A stretch of DNA of 64,000 nucleotides from the NCBI GenBank assembly GCA_016715405.1, contig JADKAE010000017.1, positions 1 through 64,000 of the forward strand, in the 5' to 3' direction. Numbering within the stretch: position 1 is the first letter of the stretch; every line of letters begins with the position of its first letter. Below, in pieces: positions 26,269-35,467 of this stretch. The translations under genes and the position numbers were made by a program. This DNA comes from Saprospiraceae bacterium. Lineage in GTDB: Bacteria; Bacteroidota; Bacteroidia; Chitinophagales; Saprospiraceae. The notes under the pieces are model-generated. The model was not told where the DNA came from. It saw only the letters and a list, made by a program, of their open reading frames with translations, and did no database searches.

Positions 26269-27908
26269 TTACTCCAGTCTTCCCACAATCACTTCCAAGT
26301 CCCAATTTGCGCGAAGCGCTTCTAATTTAATCACCCGAATGCGTTCGGGCTGGCGGCGGGTATCGTAATGCCCGGGATCCCAGCGGCCATTGCCATTGGT
26401 ATCGGCGATTACCCTTAGGCTATATTGGCCGGGGGGGAGGGTAGAAATAATTTTTTCAAAAGCGGCCTGGCCTTGGGTCTGAAAGGTCTGCAAGGTGGAG
26501 CCGTCGGGATTCAGCACCTGGATTACATAGTTGACGCCCGTTTCGAGGCTGTCGGCTCTCAACTGCATATTGCCGAAATCTTTGAGTAGGGCCGACTGCA
26601 GCGATTTGCGGATGGTATCAGCGTTTGTCAGCCCGTACATATCGGTGAGGGCGCCCGGCAGGATTATCCATTCGTAGGGCGTGACGTACTTGAATGGGTA
26701 GCTAAGCGTAAGTTCCCGGCGAGCTATGCTGTCGATGCGCAGATCGGGGATGACGCGGTTCAGCGTCGAGTCCTCCAGCAATTGTATCAGGCTGTCGTTG
26801 ACGGCCAAAAGCGGATGGTTAAACCGTATGCGAACGGGCTGCCCCGGCGTGGCGCGTATAGGGCCGGGTATTCGCCGGCCTGCCTCGGTCAGTTTGGCTT
26901 CGCGCACAAACAGCGCGCGGTCGAGCACGCGAACGCGCGCTGTGTCGTTGAGTACGGTGTCGTAGCGGATATATAATTCCCAGGGCAGACTGCCTGGGTT
27001 GTCGTACCACACGCGCAGACTGTCTTTTTCGTATTCGTACACCACCTGCTGGCCCACTTCCGAATAGCTGAGCGACAGGTCGGTGGGAGGGGTTTGGTTG
27101 AAGGCCAGTTTGAGCCGGCCGTAGCGGGAGGCGTCGGCTTCCAGGATCTGCAGGGTTTTCGTTTCTTCAAACAGCCGGATGAGGAGGGCCCGTGAGGTAT
27201 CTGCCGATATGGTGATATTCGATTCGGGGAAACCTATTTTTTCGCCGGCCTGGTTAAACAGGTAGTTGAGGTCGGCATCTACGAGGGCAAACCCCTTGAA
27301 TTCCCCGGCTTTTACGTTTTCGATCTTAAAATTGCCTTTGTCGTCGGCTTTAGCGAAGTAAAAGGGCCTTTCGGTGCGCACCACGCTGTCGGCGAGGTTG
27401 TCGTAAAGCATAAACAGGGCGCCTTTCACCGGTTCGGCGGTAACGGCATCTACGATAGTGCCCCGCACGCTCAGCGAGTCGATGTAAGGACCGGTAGAAA
27501 ACACAAAGCGCAGGTTTTCTGCCGAATTTTTTTCGGTGAGGTCTTTGACGGCTGCGCCAAAATTGATGGTATAGGTGGCGCTGTCGCGCAATACTTCCTT
27601 TTCGTCAAAGTCGAATCGCACTGTTTTGCGCTTGAGGGTTACTTTGTAAGGATAGCGCAACGGCGGCGACACCAGCACCTGGTTGAATACGTCCTGCACC
27701 TGCACCCACTCGTCGAAGGTAAGCTCGATGCGCTGCTTTTTGAAGTTCGTTTGCAGGTTGGGGTGCTTTCGTCAGCTACCAGTCCGGGAGGTTTTTCGTC
27801 TTTGGGACCGCCCTGCGGGGCTACAATGGTGGCGCAAGCCGCCAGGACAAGGGCGATGGCCGGTGTGGCAATTGCAGTGCGCCATGTATTTGTTATTGTC
27901 AGCTTCAA
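26269..27908 (-). CDS. Ig-like domain lipoprotein (one frameshift)
   Basis: About 545 residues. A -7 box TATTTTTG lies at 27940-27933, so an upstream TTG at 27935 cannot be used. I choose the TTG at 27908, which gives a signal peptide MKLTITNTWRTAIATPAIAL and lipobox LAAC. The mature start PQGGPKDEKPP is common to Bacteroidota lipoproteins with an N-terminal SbsA-type Ig-like domain; DEWVQVQDVFNQVLVSPPL fits that domain. Later segments resemble carboxypeptidase-regulatory-like beta domains (VRGTIVDAVTAEPVKGALF). The C-terminus reads YSLRVIADTNGNGRWDPG, typical of the family. The frame breaks near 27757 by one base: DESTP, then NLQTNFKKQRIELTFDEW. It probably sits on the outer membrane; role unknown. 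Confidence 0.8.
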
Positions 27909-27932
27909 CGGTGTGTGGTGATTGATGCGTAG

Positions 27933-27940
27933 CAAAAATA
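27933..27940 (-). promoter_or_regulatory. -7 element for the Ig-like lipoprotein
   Basis: The minus strand reads TATTTTTG. Start near 27926 leaves an 18-nt leader to the TTG at 27908, which decides the start codon choice. Confidence 0.5.
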
Positions 27941-27960
27941 GGAAGATTGGGGGGTTATTC

Positions 27961-28002
27961 TATTTCGGATTTCGGATTTCGGATTTCGGATTTCGGATTT
28001 TC
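27961..28002. repeat. Tandem 7-mer TTTCGGA array
   Basis: About five to six head-to-tail copies of TTTCGGA lie between the endonuclease-protein stop and the Ig-like lipoprotein promoter. No inverse half is present. It is related in unit length and composition to the array at 25714-25804. Confidence 0.8.
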
Positions 28003-28006
28003 ACAT

Positions 28007-29974
28007 CTATTCCACTATGATCTTTTTTATGATCGCTTTAGCCGGCGAACTTATTTTTATAAAATACATTCCACCTGCCAGGTTGATATCAAGCGTAATA
28101 TTTGTCAGGGCCTGGTGTTTGGAAAGCACCTGGCCCTGGAGGGTAAGAATTTCAATGGTGACGGGCTCCGTAATGCCGGTAATTTGCAGGTTGTTTTTTG
28201 AAGGATTGGGAAAAATACGAACAGGCAGGGAATTAGCGCTGTTGGTATTTACGGGCTGATGCCAGGTTTGACCGGTTTGATCTCCCCAAAAATATTCTAC
28301 CAGGTCGGGCATATCAATAAATGGATTCCGGTTGAATTGCCAGGTATATACCACGTTATTTCTATTCATTTCATAATCGTCGGGCGGATCGTTTCGGTGC
28401 CAATCTAGCAGGGTAGCCAGGTCGCCGAATTGCCCGGTTAATCCTTCCGGAAATCCGTTGACGACTTCGAGTCCGTTGTACCGTATGGTCAAATAAAATA
28501 TACCCCTCGCTACATCGCCTTTAAAACCGCCAAGGGTGCCCGGCGGGCCGTTGTATTCGCCATAAAACTGATTGCCCCTGTTGATGTTTTCCAGGGCGTC
28601 GACGGCTCTGATGGCGTGGGCGTCGGAATTGGCATGGCGCAGGGAGTCTGCATTGGTGGTCCAGAAAATCGCTTTGCCGTCGGCGAGCGTATCGGCATCA
28701 ATGCTGTCAAACCCACCGCGCGAGCGCGGGAAAGTGTGTTCCCGGTTCCAAACACCCGTGATATTTGAAGCAGTTTGGAAATCGAGTTTTGCCCGGCCTT
28801 GTTCTAAATAGACCAGCCAAACCTGGTTGCTGTTTTCCGGGTTTTGGTCGGCTTCTTTTACTATGTCGATCACGTCGTTGTAGGTTTGGCCCCTTACCAC
28901 GGCCTGATCGGCTATGATATTCTGTAATGCCTGGCGCAAATCGTCGCCTGCCAGTTCGTCCAGACTATCGTAATAGCCCGCGGGCTGGGTACTGGAAACG
29001 ATTCCATAAGTTGGGTTGATTGGTGTGCCAAAAGGCGCCACTACGAAGTCGTTGTCAACAATACGGATGGGAATATTATTATTCAATATTAAAAAAGCGG
29101 AGGGCAAATTGGCCAGGCGAATGACCATTACTTCGTCGCCCTCATCCAAATCGTCATCAATGAGGTTTATGGTGGTTGAAGCGGAATTTTGCCCGCTAAG
29201 AATGGTCAGCGTCGTATTGCCGGTAAAATCAGCGTTATTAAAGGTACCGTTGTTCAGGGTTAAATCAATCACTAAATCTTCAGTCGCATTTTGTTCTGTG
29301 GTGATTACTATGTCAAACGTTTCGCCCTCGTCGTACTTCGTTTGAGATAAAGCGGTAAGGACCCCGTTGAGTACTACACCGCTGCCGTCATTGAGGAACC
29401 TTGGCGTGGGTACTCCTGTAAAATAAGAGCCGTCATTGTTGCGCTGAATGGAATTGGTGTTGTTAGAAGGCCCTTCGTTTATTTGAGCAATGGCCGGGTT
29501 AAAAACCTGAAAAATGGCTATCATATCGACGGCGTCGGCGTCATTGGTGCCGTATATCAACACATCGACCAGGGTTGCATCGACAAAAGCGAGGGTTCCC
29601 TCCGGAAAGTCTTCGGCATCACCCTGATAAATGGCCACCGCATCCGCGCCGTTTTGGATCAGGTTGGGTTCAATAAGATATTGCGGCGACGGCACCACGG
29701 TGGTGCTGCCAATCAGTAGCAAGCCGTTGATGTCGGTTGTGAAACCATCCAGGTCTAATGCTAAATAACTTGTATTGGCGCCCGATGCCGAGCCGTTAAA
29801 AAATACAAGCACAAAACCATTTAGGTTGTAATTGGGCGTTTCCGATTTTATTTCGACAAACTCTTTGTCGTCAATACCGGGCGTGTCGCAATCTAATTCA
29901 TTGATAACCAATACCTGCGCCGGCAACAAACTTGCCAAAAAGAAAAGGATTCCCAAAACCAGGTTTTTCCGCAT
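28007..29974 (-). CDS. T9SS-secreted endonuclease I family protein with lamin-tail and Calx-beta domains
   Basis: Extracellular DNase-type protein. From ATG 29974: signal peptide MRKNLVLGILFFLASLLPAQ, lamin-tail domain (VLVINELDCDTPGIDDKEFVEI, residues about 20-190), Calx-beta domain (DEGETFDIVITT, and ISTTINLIDDDLDEGDEVMV-like), endonuclease I domain (about 330-570) with its catalytic signature VWNREHTFPRSRGG and NRNPFIDMPDLVEYFWG, and a T9SS type A sorting domain (RIFPNPSKNNLQITG, then GGMYFIKISSPAKAIIKKIIVE). About 655 residues. An in-frame ATG six codons upstream is less likely because it would lengthen the signal peptide with charged residues. It is probably used to obtain phosphate and nucleotides from extracellular DNA, an inference from the family. 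Confidence 0.9.
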   Translation of the reverse strand: MRKNLVLGILFFLASLLPAQVLVINELDCDTPGIDDKEFVEIKSETPNYNLNGFVLVFFNGSASGANTSYLALDLDGFTTDINGLLLIGSTTVVPSPQYLIEPNLIQNGADAVAIYQGDAEDFPEGTLAFVDATLVDVLIYGTNDADAVDMIAIFQVFNPAIAQINEGPSNNTNSIQRNNDGSYFTGVPTPRFLNDGSGVVLNGVLTALSQTKYDEGETFDIVITTEQNATEDLVIDLTLNNGTFNNADFTGNTTLTILSGQNSASTTINLIDDDLDEGDEVMVIRLANLPSAFLILNNNIPIRIVDNDFVVAPFGTPINPTYGIVSSTQPAGYYDSLDELAGDDLRQALQNIIADQAVVRGQTYNDVIDIVKEADQNPENSNQVWLVYLEQGRAKLDFQTASNITGVWNREHTFPRSRGGFDSIDADTLADGKAIFWTTNADSLRHANSDAHAIRAVDALENINRGNQFYGEYNGPPGTLGGFKGDVARGIFYLTIRYNGLEVVNGFPEGLTGQFGDLATLLDWHRNDPPDDYEMNRNNVVYTWQFNRNPFIDMPDLVEYFWGDQTGQTWHQPVNTNSANSLPVRIFPNPSKNNLQITGITEPVTIEILTLQGQVLSKHQALTNITLDINLAGGMYFIKISSPAKAIIKKIIVE

Positions 29975-30020
29975 CGCCTTTATTTTAGGCAAAGATGCGG
30001 TTTTTAGGGGAAATAAGCCC

Positions 30021-30473
30021 TTAGTGCTTTGCCATAGTCAACCCTTCGTGGGCGAGAATCAGTTCTTCAATCGCGGCTTCACTTGTTTTTGCATTCAAAC
30101 TAGCGCCGGTTACTTTTTTAGGTATAGCTTTTGTAAGGGTCCAGGTGAATAGTGTTATTTGTTGTTCATCCACCAGATGGATGGTAACGGTTTCACGAGT
30201 TATTGTATTCATTTTAATATTAAGAAAATAGTCGAATAGGTTCGAGTCATTAGTGAAAATGCCTTTTTTCAAAGTTATATCCGAGTGTTTTTTCAAGCCG
30301 GGCATTTTAACAGTAGAAAATTCAGGGCTGTTTCCTGCGCGGTATTCGATTACATCGTATTCGGTATCCAGACCGGAGACTTCCTGAAAATGGATTTCCG
30401 GATAGTTTCCTATGATAACTTTGAAGTAGAATTGAGGAATTGGCCAGGGGGCATCCTGCTTTTCGTTTGCCAT
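30021..30473 (-). CDS. Orphan contractile-injection/phage tail tube protein (T4 gp19-like)
   Basis: 150 residues with the tail-tube fold signature of the gp19/Pvc1/Afp1 family: PWPIPQFYFKVIIGN at the start, the diagnostic FQEVSGLDTEYDVIEYRAG, the loop KKGIFTNDSNLFDYFLNI, and the C-terminal strands ITLFTWTLTKAIPKKVTG. Such proteins stack into the inner tube of extracellular contractile injection systems or R-type tailocins. Here no sheath, baseplate, spike or ATPase gene is adjacent: neighbours are a secreted nuclease and a YciI-like protein. It may be an orphan tube paralogue belonging to a locus elsewhere, or have been recruited to another use. A small hairpin (30519-30540) lies upstream and no clear promoter was found. 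Confidence 0.88.
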   Translation of the reverse strand: MANEKQDAPWPIPQFYFKVIIGNYPEIHFQEVSGLDTEYDVIEYRAGNSPEFSTVKMPGLKKHSDITLKKGIFTNDSNLFDYFLNIKMNTITRETVTIHLVDEQQITLFTWTLTKAIPKKVTGASLNAKTSEAAIEELILAHEGLTMAKH

Positions 30474-30518
30474 ATCAGGTACATTTATGGTGGCTAGGTT
30501 TGAGAATTTAGGGCCATG

Positions 30519-30540
30519 ACCCTGCGCTAAAGCAAAGGGT
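30519..30540. terminator. Small nested hairpin between YciI-like and tube protein genes
   Basis: ACCCT-GC-GCT-AA-AGC-AA-AGGGT forms a nested inverted repeat immediately after the YciI-like stop. It could end that transcript before the tube gene. Confidence 0.4.
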
Positions 30541-30545
30541 TGAAA

Positions 30546-31007
30546 TTACGGCTTAACTTTCCAAATTTTATCAGCTGCTTCGAGGTATTCCGACAAGGCC
30601 GCAGAGCCATACCAGGGATACAGTTCCGGCGCTAACAAATCGGCTTTAATAGCCGGGTCGGTTTGTAAAAGTACTTTAGCTTCTTCGATGGAAGACACAT
30701 TTAAAATAAACAAACCCCTAAAGTCATTTTCATTTTTCCCGAAGGGGCCCGCCACAATGAGTTGTTTGGATTCGACGAGCCGGCCAATATTTTGCATATG
30801 CCCGGCAAAGCAACTGTTAATAAAATCCTTGTCTGTCGTTTTGTTATTACCCGACTTGAGCACCACAAAAACATACATTTTCATGCCGTAGTCATCGGCG
30901 CCCAGCGATTGGGCCAGTGTGGTGTCGTAGTTGGGGTTTGTCGTTTGCCCCCTCATAGCAGAAACAAATGCGAGGATGAGGCATGTAGCCAGAATAGTTT
31001 TTCTCAT
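30546..31007 (-). CDS. Secreted YciI-like domain protein
   Basis: 153 residues from ATG 31007: signal peptide (MRKTILATCLILAFVSAMRG), then a YCII-type ferredoxin-like domain. Visible signatures are MYVFVVLKSG, FINSCFAGHMQNIGRLVESK and QLIVAGPFG, followed by RGLFILNVSSIEEAKVLLQT and DPAIKADLLAPELYPWYGS. The His in AGHMQN and the Asp in TDPAIK are the conserved pair of the family. Homologues are usually cytoplasmic; an exported form is less common but seen in Bacteroidota. Function unknown. Expression is from a TACCTTTG -7 box about 36-43 bases upstream. Divergent from the histidine kinase gene. Confidence 0.82.
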   Translation of the reverse strand: MRKTILATCLILAFVSAMRGQTTNPNYDTTLAQSLGADDYGMKMYVFVVLKSGNNKTTDKDFINSCFAGHMQNIGRLVESKQLIVAGPFGKNENDFRGLFILNVSSIEEAKVLLQTDPAIKADLLAPELYPWYGSAALSEYLEAADKIWKVKP

Positions 31008-31042
31008 AATGTTTGTTTTTTTATGGTCAAATGTGTGCAAAA

Positions 31043-31050
31043 CAAAGGTA
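31043..31050 (-). promoter_or_regulatory. -7 element for the YciI-like gene
   Basis: Exact TAnnTTTG match (TACCTTTG) on the minus strand, giving a leader of about 29 nt. A near match TATCTTTA at 31076-31083 on the plus strand may serve the divergent kinase. Confidence 0.55.
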
Positions 31051-31106
31051 GGCATTACGGTTGATTTTCTTTTTGTATCTTTAAAAGAACAATTAAGCCC
31101 TCACCT

Positions 31107-33332
31107 ATGCTCAATGCCCTATTAACAAAGGGAAATACCTGGCTTACACGTTTAGTGGCTTATCCAGGCGACGATGAAGAGACGCTTGTCATTAAAAGAA
31201 TATGGTTATCTACTGTAGTCGCCATTAACCTTAGTGCATTTGCCTCGTCGTTCTGGTGGTTTTTCGGGATGGGATTGAGGACCATCTTCATCATGGAGTT
31301 GGTCTACGTGGGGTTTTTCTCGATCCTGATAGCGCTCTTTTTGTGGCTACGGCGCGGTACCGATTGGTTTATACTTGCCTCTGCCCTTTTTCACATCTTC
31401 TTTTCTTTTGTCGGCGTTTGCCTGCATGGCGGTATTATTGCCTCCGCAGGCCTTGTCTTCATAGGCTGGGGCGGCGGGCCCGTTTATTTGTTGCTTTTGC
31501 AGAAAAACAGGAAATGGGCCACACCGGTCCAGGGGCTTTTTATGGTTACCGTTGCTGCGGAGGTTATCATGCAGCCGATCCTGAGCCCCGATCCCAATAT
31601 GTCGCCCGATGAGGCCATCATTCTTTTTACGGGTTTTTTTCTGGTCATAACGCTTGCGGTGTTTTTAATGCTCCAGTACTCTATCGGGCAAAATGCCAAA
31701 ATAAAACAGGCAGAAACAGCGCGCATTAGGGAGTTAGCAGAGATGAAATCGCGGTTTTATACCAACATAACGCATGAATTTCGCACGCCGCTGACGGTTA
31801 TTCTGGGTATGGCCGATCAGATAGAGGCAAAACCGGCTGATCATTTTCGGACCGGACTGGGGCTGATCAGGCAAAACGGGAACCGGCTCCTCCAGTTGGT
31901 CAATCAAATGCTAAACCTCTCGAAACTCGAGGCAGGCGCCATGCCGGTACACTATGTTCAGGGCGATATCGTTCCCTATCTTTTAAGCGTCATTGAGCCC
32001 TACCAGCGTTTGGCGGAAGGGCACAACAGCCGGATTCAACTCGTGGATTGGCCGGATAAGCTGGAATTGGATTTTGATCCCGAAAAATTGGAATCGCTGC
32101 TGGGGAACCTTTTGTCGAATTCGATCAAACATACCCCGAAAGGCAGTGAAATCGAAGTAAAGGTTGGCGAGGCAGAAGGTGATTGGGAGGAGGATGTTTC
32201 CTGGTTTTCCCTTTTTGGGCGGGAAATGCCGGGTAAAAGATGGCAGTTTTGCGTAAAAGACAATGGAAGCGGTATCTCTGAGGGCGAAATAAACCGCATT
32301 TTCGACCGCTTTTATCAGGTTGATCCGAAAAAAGACGAAGAGCAAACTAATCATACGCAGGGAACAGGCATTGGCCTGGCCGTTGTCAAAGAACTCCTCC
32401 GGTTACTCGGGGGCAATTTATTTGTCAAAAGCGTGGTGGGAGTGGGTACCGAATTCCGAGTTTACCTGCCTTTTACCAATGTGGCCACGCCCACTCCTGC
32501 GGCCATAAGCATTCCTTTGCCCACACCGGTGGAATTTGACAGCGATGAGGATAGCCCCGCATTGTCCGAGGTCTTCCATAAAGAGCGCCTGCAAATTCTG
32601 ATCGTGGAAGATAATTCCGGCGTGGTACAATACCTGCGTTCAATTCTGGCGGATGACTACCAGTTAGGCGTGGCCGTCAACGGCCTGGAAGGGATCGACA
32701 AGGCCCTGGAAACCATTCCTGACCTCATCATCAGCGACGTGATGATGCCGCAAAAAGATGGATTTGAACTATGCCAAACACTCAAAAAAGACTTCCGCAC
32801 CAGTCATATCCCTATCATCCTGCTTACTGCCAAGGCCGATTTGGAATCTAAACTTGCCGGCCTGGAGCATGGCGCGGATGCATACATTACCAAACCATTC
32901 AACAGCAGGGAACTCCGCATCCGCGTCCGAAATCTCATCGAGATGCGGGATGCCTTGCGGGAAAAATACCGCGCCATGTCGGAGCCTGTTTCCGAGGCTC
33001 CAGCTACCGCAGGTCCGGATGACGAGTTCTTCAATAACCTCAGGAATGCTATTGCGGTCCATTCCGGCGACGAGGAATTTCATGTTGTTCATCTTTGTAA
33101 GAAACTCGGCATCAGCAGGGTGCAGTTGTTCCGAAAGTTAAAAGCGCTCACCGGCAACTCCGCATCTCAGTTCGTCAGGTCTTACCGATTAAACAGAGCA
33201 AAGGTGATGCTCTCCAATACCGATCTGAACATTTCGGAGATTGCTTTCGAGGTCGGGTTTAAAGATCCAGCCTATTTTACCCGTGCTTTTACGAGGGAAT
33301 TCGGGATTGCGCCTTCTGCTTTGCGCAAATGA
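31107..33332 (+). CDS. Hybrid sensor histidine kinase/response regulator with AraC-type DNA-binding domain
   Basis: 741 residues combining signal input, kinase, receiver and DNA binding in one chain. About six membrane helices (30-200) replace the periplasmic beta-propeller sensor of typical hybrid two-component systems. The kinase has phospho-acceptor ITHEFRTPLTVIL (His near residue 224) and an ATPase domain with N box NLLSNSIKHTPKGS and G boxes VKDNGSGI and GTGIGLAVVKELL. The receiver (about 495-610) has LIVEDN, phospho-acceptor ISDVMMPQKDG (Asp near 543) and the KPF lysine. The C-terminal helix-turn-helix pair ends SEIAFEVGFKDPAYFTRAFTREFG. It probably controls nearby genes such as the kelch protein; the signal is unknown. 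Confidence 0.92.
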   Translation: MLNALLTKGNTWLTRLVAYPGDDEETLVIKRIWLSTVVAINLSAFASSFWWFFGMGLRTIFIMELVYVGFFSILIALFLWLRRGTDWFILASALFHIFFSFVGVCLHGGIIASAGLVFIGWGGGPVYLLLLQKNRKWATPVQGLFMVTVAAEVIMQPILSPDPNMSPDEAIILFTGFFLVITLAVFLMLQYSIGQNAKIKQAETARIRELAEMKSRFYTNITHEFRTPLTVILGMADQIEAKPADHFRTGLGLIRQNGNRLLQLVNQMLNLSKLEAGAMPVHYVQGDIVPYLLSVIEPYQRLAEGHNSRIQLVDWPDKLELDFDPEKLESLLGNLLSNSIKHTPKGSEIEVKVGEAEGDWEEDVSWFSLFGREMPGKRWQFCVKDNGSGISEGEINRIFDRFYQVDPKKDEEQTNHTQGTGIGLAVVKELLRLLGGNLFVKSVVGVGTEFRVYLPFTNVATPTPAAISIPLPTPVEFDSDEDSPALSEVFHKERLQILIVEDNSGVVQYLRSILADDYQLGVAVNGLEGIDKALETIPDLIISDVMMPQKDGFELCQTLKKDFRTSHIPIILLTAKADLESKLAGLEHGADAYITKPFNSRELRIRVRNLIEMRDALREKYRAMSEPVSEAPATAGPDDEFFNNLRNAIAVHSGDEEFHVVHLCKKLGISRVQLFRKLKALTGNSASQFVRSYRLNRAKVMLSNTDLNISEIAFEVGFKDPAYFTRAFTREFGIAPSALRK

Positions 33333-33437
33333 AACATCCGTCCAATGATTTGAAACGAAAGTACCAGAAAGGAAAGTTGCAAGCGCTCAATTTTGGAAGT
33401 GATAATATGATTTTACCACGACCAAAATTTCATCAAC

Positions 33438-34752
33438 ATGAAACCTGCTACTTTTCTACCTCTTTCCATTTGCCTTGCTTTCTTCCTGGCAGCGACGCAG
33501 TACGTAGTAGCGCAAGGGTATATGCCAGACACCTCTTTTTGGGAAACCAAAGCCAGCATGAGCCAGATTCGTACCTATTTCCCATCTGTTGTTGCGAGTG
33601 GGAGAATTTATGCTTTCGGAGGAATCGTTGCCAACGCAGGGGGTATTTTTACTTATACCGACAAAATTGAGAAATACGACCCTGATTCAGATGTGGTCTG
33701 CCGCAGGTACCCTGCCACAACCCATGAGCGCAATGGCCGCAGTGGAATTGGGCGGAGCGGTCTATATTATCGGTGGAGTAACCGATCCATCAGGCTCTAC
33801 TGTAAGCTCCAAGGTATACCGGTACTTGCCGGCAACAGAATCTTTTGATGCCGATACTATTGCCTCATTACCCGCACCGCGTGGCTTCCTGTCGGCCTGT
33901 GCAGCAGGTGGAAAGATTTATGCCATAGGCGGCGCAACCGCATTTATTGGTGCGGTTCATAACGAGGTATACGTATATGACCCGGCTGTGAACAACTGGA
34001 CTACCTTACCAAACGGGTTGGCAATTGCAAGGGCAGCCTTCACCTCTGCGGTAGTGGGCAACAAAATTTACGTCATGGGCGGGACTATAACCTGGATTAC
34101 TGCAATTAATTCCGTTGAAGTATACGATTTTAATAACTCCCACTGGGTGAATAATACGGTACATTTATCGAACGCAAGGATGGGTCACGGAAGCGCGGTG
34201 CTTTCAGACATTATTTATGCACTCGGTGGCATTGAATCTACATCCAGCGCAGAAATGAGCGTGGAAGCCTTCGGCCCGGAAATAGCAGGAGGCGACAGTT
34301 GGGAGACGTTTAATGACCTGACCTACGACCGAAGGGCATTCGGTTGCGTGGCCTGGCCGACTGATGGCCCCTATTCCTATATTTATATCATGGGAGGGAA
34401 TTCAGGGAGTGCTGCCATTTCCAGTACCCAACGACTCTTAGTTAATACGGTTGAGGCTAGTGAGGTTTCACCCGCTTTAGCAGAAAAAGTCAATACCACG
34501 CTGTCCAACTTCCCAAATCCTTTTGACCAATACACCACGATTTCATACACGGTAGGTACATCTGCAAATATCGTCATTTCCATTTTCGACGCCGCCGGCA
34601 AGTTGATTTATACTCCCGTAAGCGGCCTGCAAACCCCGGGTGAACACCGTGTTTCATTTGACGGAGCCAAGTTGGAGGCCGGCGTTTATTTCTGCGTAAT
34701 GAAAAGCGAAGATGGGACAGGTTTCGCCCGGAAAATGGTTGTCATGAGATAA
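33438..34752 (+). CDS. Secreted kelch-repeat protein with T9SS sorting domain (one frameshift)
   Basis: About 438 residues. Signal peptide (MKPATFLPLSICLAFFLA to VVAQ), then five to six kelch repeats with double-Gly blades: GRIYAFGGIV, GAVYIIGGVT, GKIYAIGGAT, NKIYVMGGTI and DIIYALGGIE. A C-terminal T9SS type A sorting domain follows (LSNFPNPFDQYTTISYTV, then KLEAGVYFCVMKSEDG). Near 33700 one base is missing: the first frame reads EKYDPDSDV, the next continues WSAAGTLPQPMSAMAAVELG. The whole should form a beta-propeller on the cell surface or outside, perhaps carbohydrate or protein binding. It follows the hybrid kinase on the same strand by 105 bases. Confidence 0.85.
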
Positions 34753-34791
34753 CTGTCGACACTTTTGAGTGGATTCATTTACCGATCAAAA

Positions 34792-35310
34792 ATGAAAAAA
34801 ATGAAAAATATAACGTTCATGCTCGTAATCTTCCTGTTGATCACAGCCAGCTGTGAAAAGGAAGTAATTGTGGCGCCTGATGACTTCAGCGTGACCATAA
34901 CCACTACCCCCGACCCTACCTCCCCTTTAGTTACCTGCATTATGCCGGATGGCACAATTCTGCCGTTACCCAGTAAAGGGTTTACCTCCGGCACTGCTTC
35001 CTTTATGGGAGGCTTGGACGCCGATAAAAGCACTTTGACTATCCTGAGTTGCGTTTTCAATATGGATTATAACGCCCTGCAAATGGAGATTAAAACGGTG
35101 ATGGCTGACAAAGACGGAGATGAGGTTTTCTTTGACGGAACCGCCTATACTTTCTTTACCAATATATCTACAGCCTATTATACCGTAACCGGTGGAACCG
35201 GAAAGTACCGCGATGCATACGGCTGGATGCGCACAGAAGGTACAGTTGCCCCGACTACTATGATTATTACCGCCACGGGTGAAGGCACAATTGTTCTGCC
35301 AAATAAATGA
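34792..35310 (+). CDS. Lipoprotein with allene-oxide-cyclase/dirigent-like barrel signature
   Basis: 172 residues from ATG 34792 (MKKMKNITFMLVIFLLI), lipobox ITASC. The mature part is a single beta-rich domain ending VFFDGTAYTFFTNISTAYYT, then VTGGTGKYRDAYGWMRTEG. The G-G-T-G-x-Y-x-x-A-x-G pattern is characteristic of the AOC/dirigent barrel in bacteria, which often binds small hydrophobic molecules or serves as a structural barrel. That assignment rests on the one motif. It follows the kelch gene by 39 bases on the same strand, so they may be co-transcribed. An upstream GTG at 34765 would add nine residues before the signal and is less likely. Confidence 0.65.
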   Translation: MKKMKNITFMLVIFLLITASCEKEVIVAPDDFSVTITTTPDPTSPLVTCIMPDGTILPLPSKGFTSGTASFMGGLDADKSTLTILSCVFNMDYNALQMEIKTVMADKDGDEVFFDGTAYTFFTNISTAYYTVTGGTGKYRDAYGWMRTEGTVAPTTMIITATGEGTIVLPNK

Positions 35311-35327
35311 AAATTTAAACCGCCAAA

Positions 35328-35367
35328 GCGAGGTGACATCTCGACGCCAGGAGAGGTGTCACCTCGC
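35328..35367. terminator. Hairpin between convergent lipoprotein and BNR-repeat genes
   Basis: GCGAGGTGACA and TGTCACCTCGC form a perfect 11-bp stem with a loop that itself pairs TCTC with GAGA. It begins 18 bases after the lipoprotein stop and may terminate from both sides. Confidence 0.6.
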
Positions 35368-35413
35368 TGTCGGTAGCCAGTTCTGAAAGTCACCCCCTCG
35401 AGACCTCTTGACC

Positions 35414-35455
35414 CAGTCGCGAGTCGTACAGTCGTAAAGTCCCAAAGTCGCCCCC
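35414..35455. repeat. GTCGTAAA-family array, one-sided
   Basis: CAGTCGCGAGTCGTACAGTC, then GTAAAGTCCCAAAGTCG, matches the left end of the array at 52801-52923. No inverse half is present. It precedes the BNR gene stop. Confidence 0.65.
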
Positions 35456-35467
35456 CCCTCGCCCCCT

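Noticed and set aside
26105..26368. Small ORFs across the tRNA-like RNA
   Set aside because: They translate the T-arm and repeat sequence, a common artefact over structured RNA.
33329..33670. ORF overlapping the end of the hybrid kinase and the start of the kelch gene
   Set aside because: Its frame disagrees with the signal peptide and kelch blades of the real gene from 33438.
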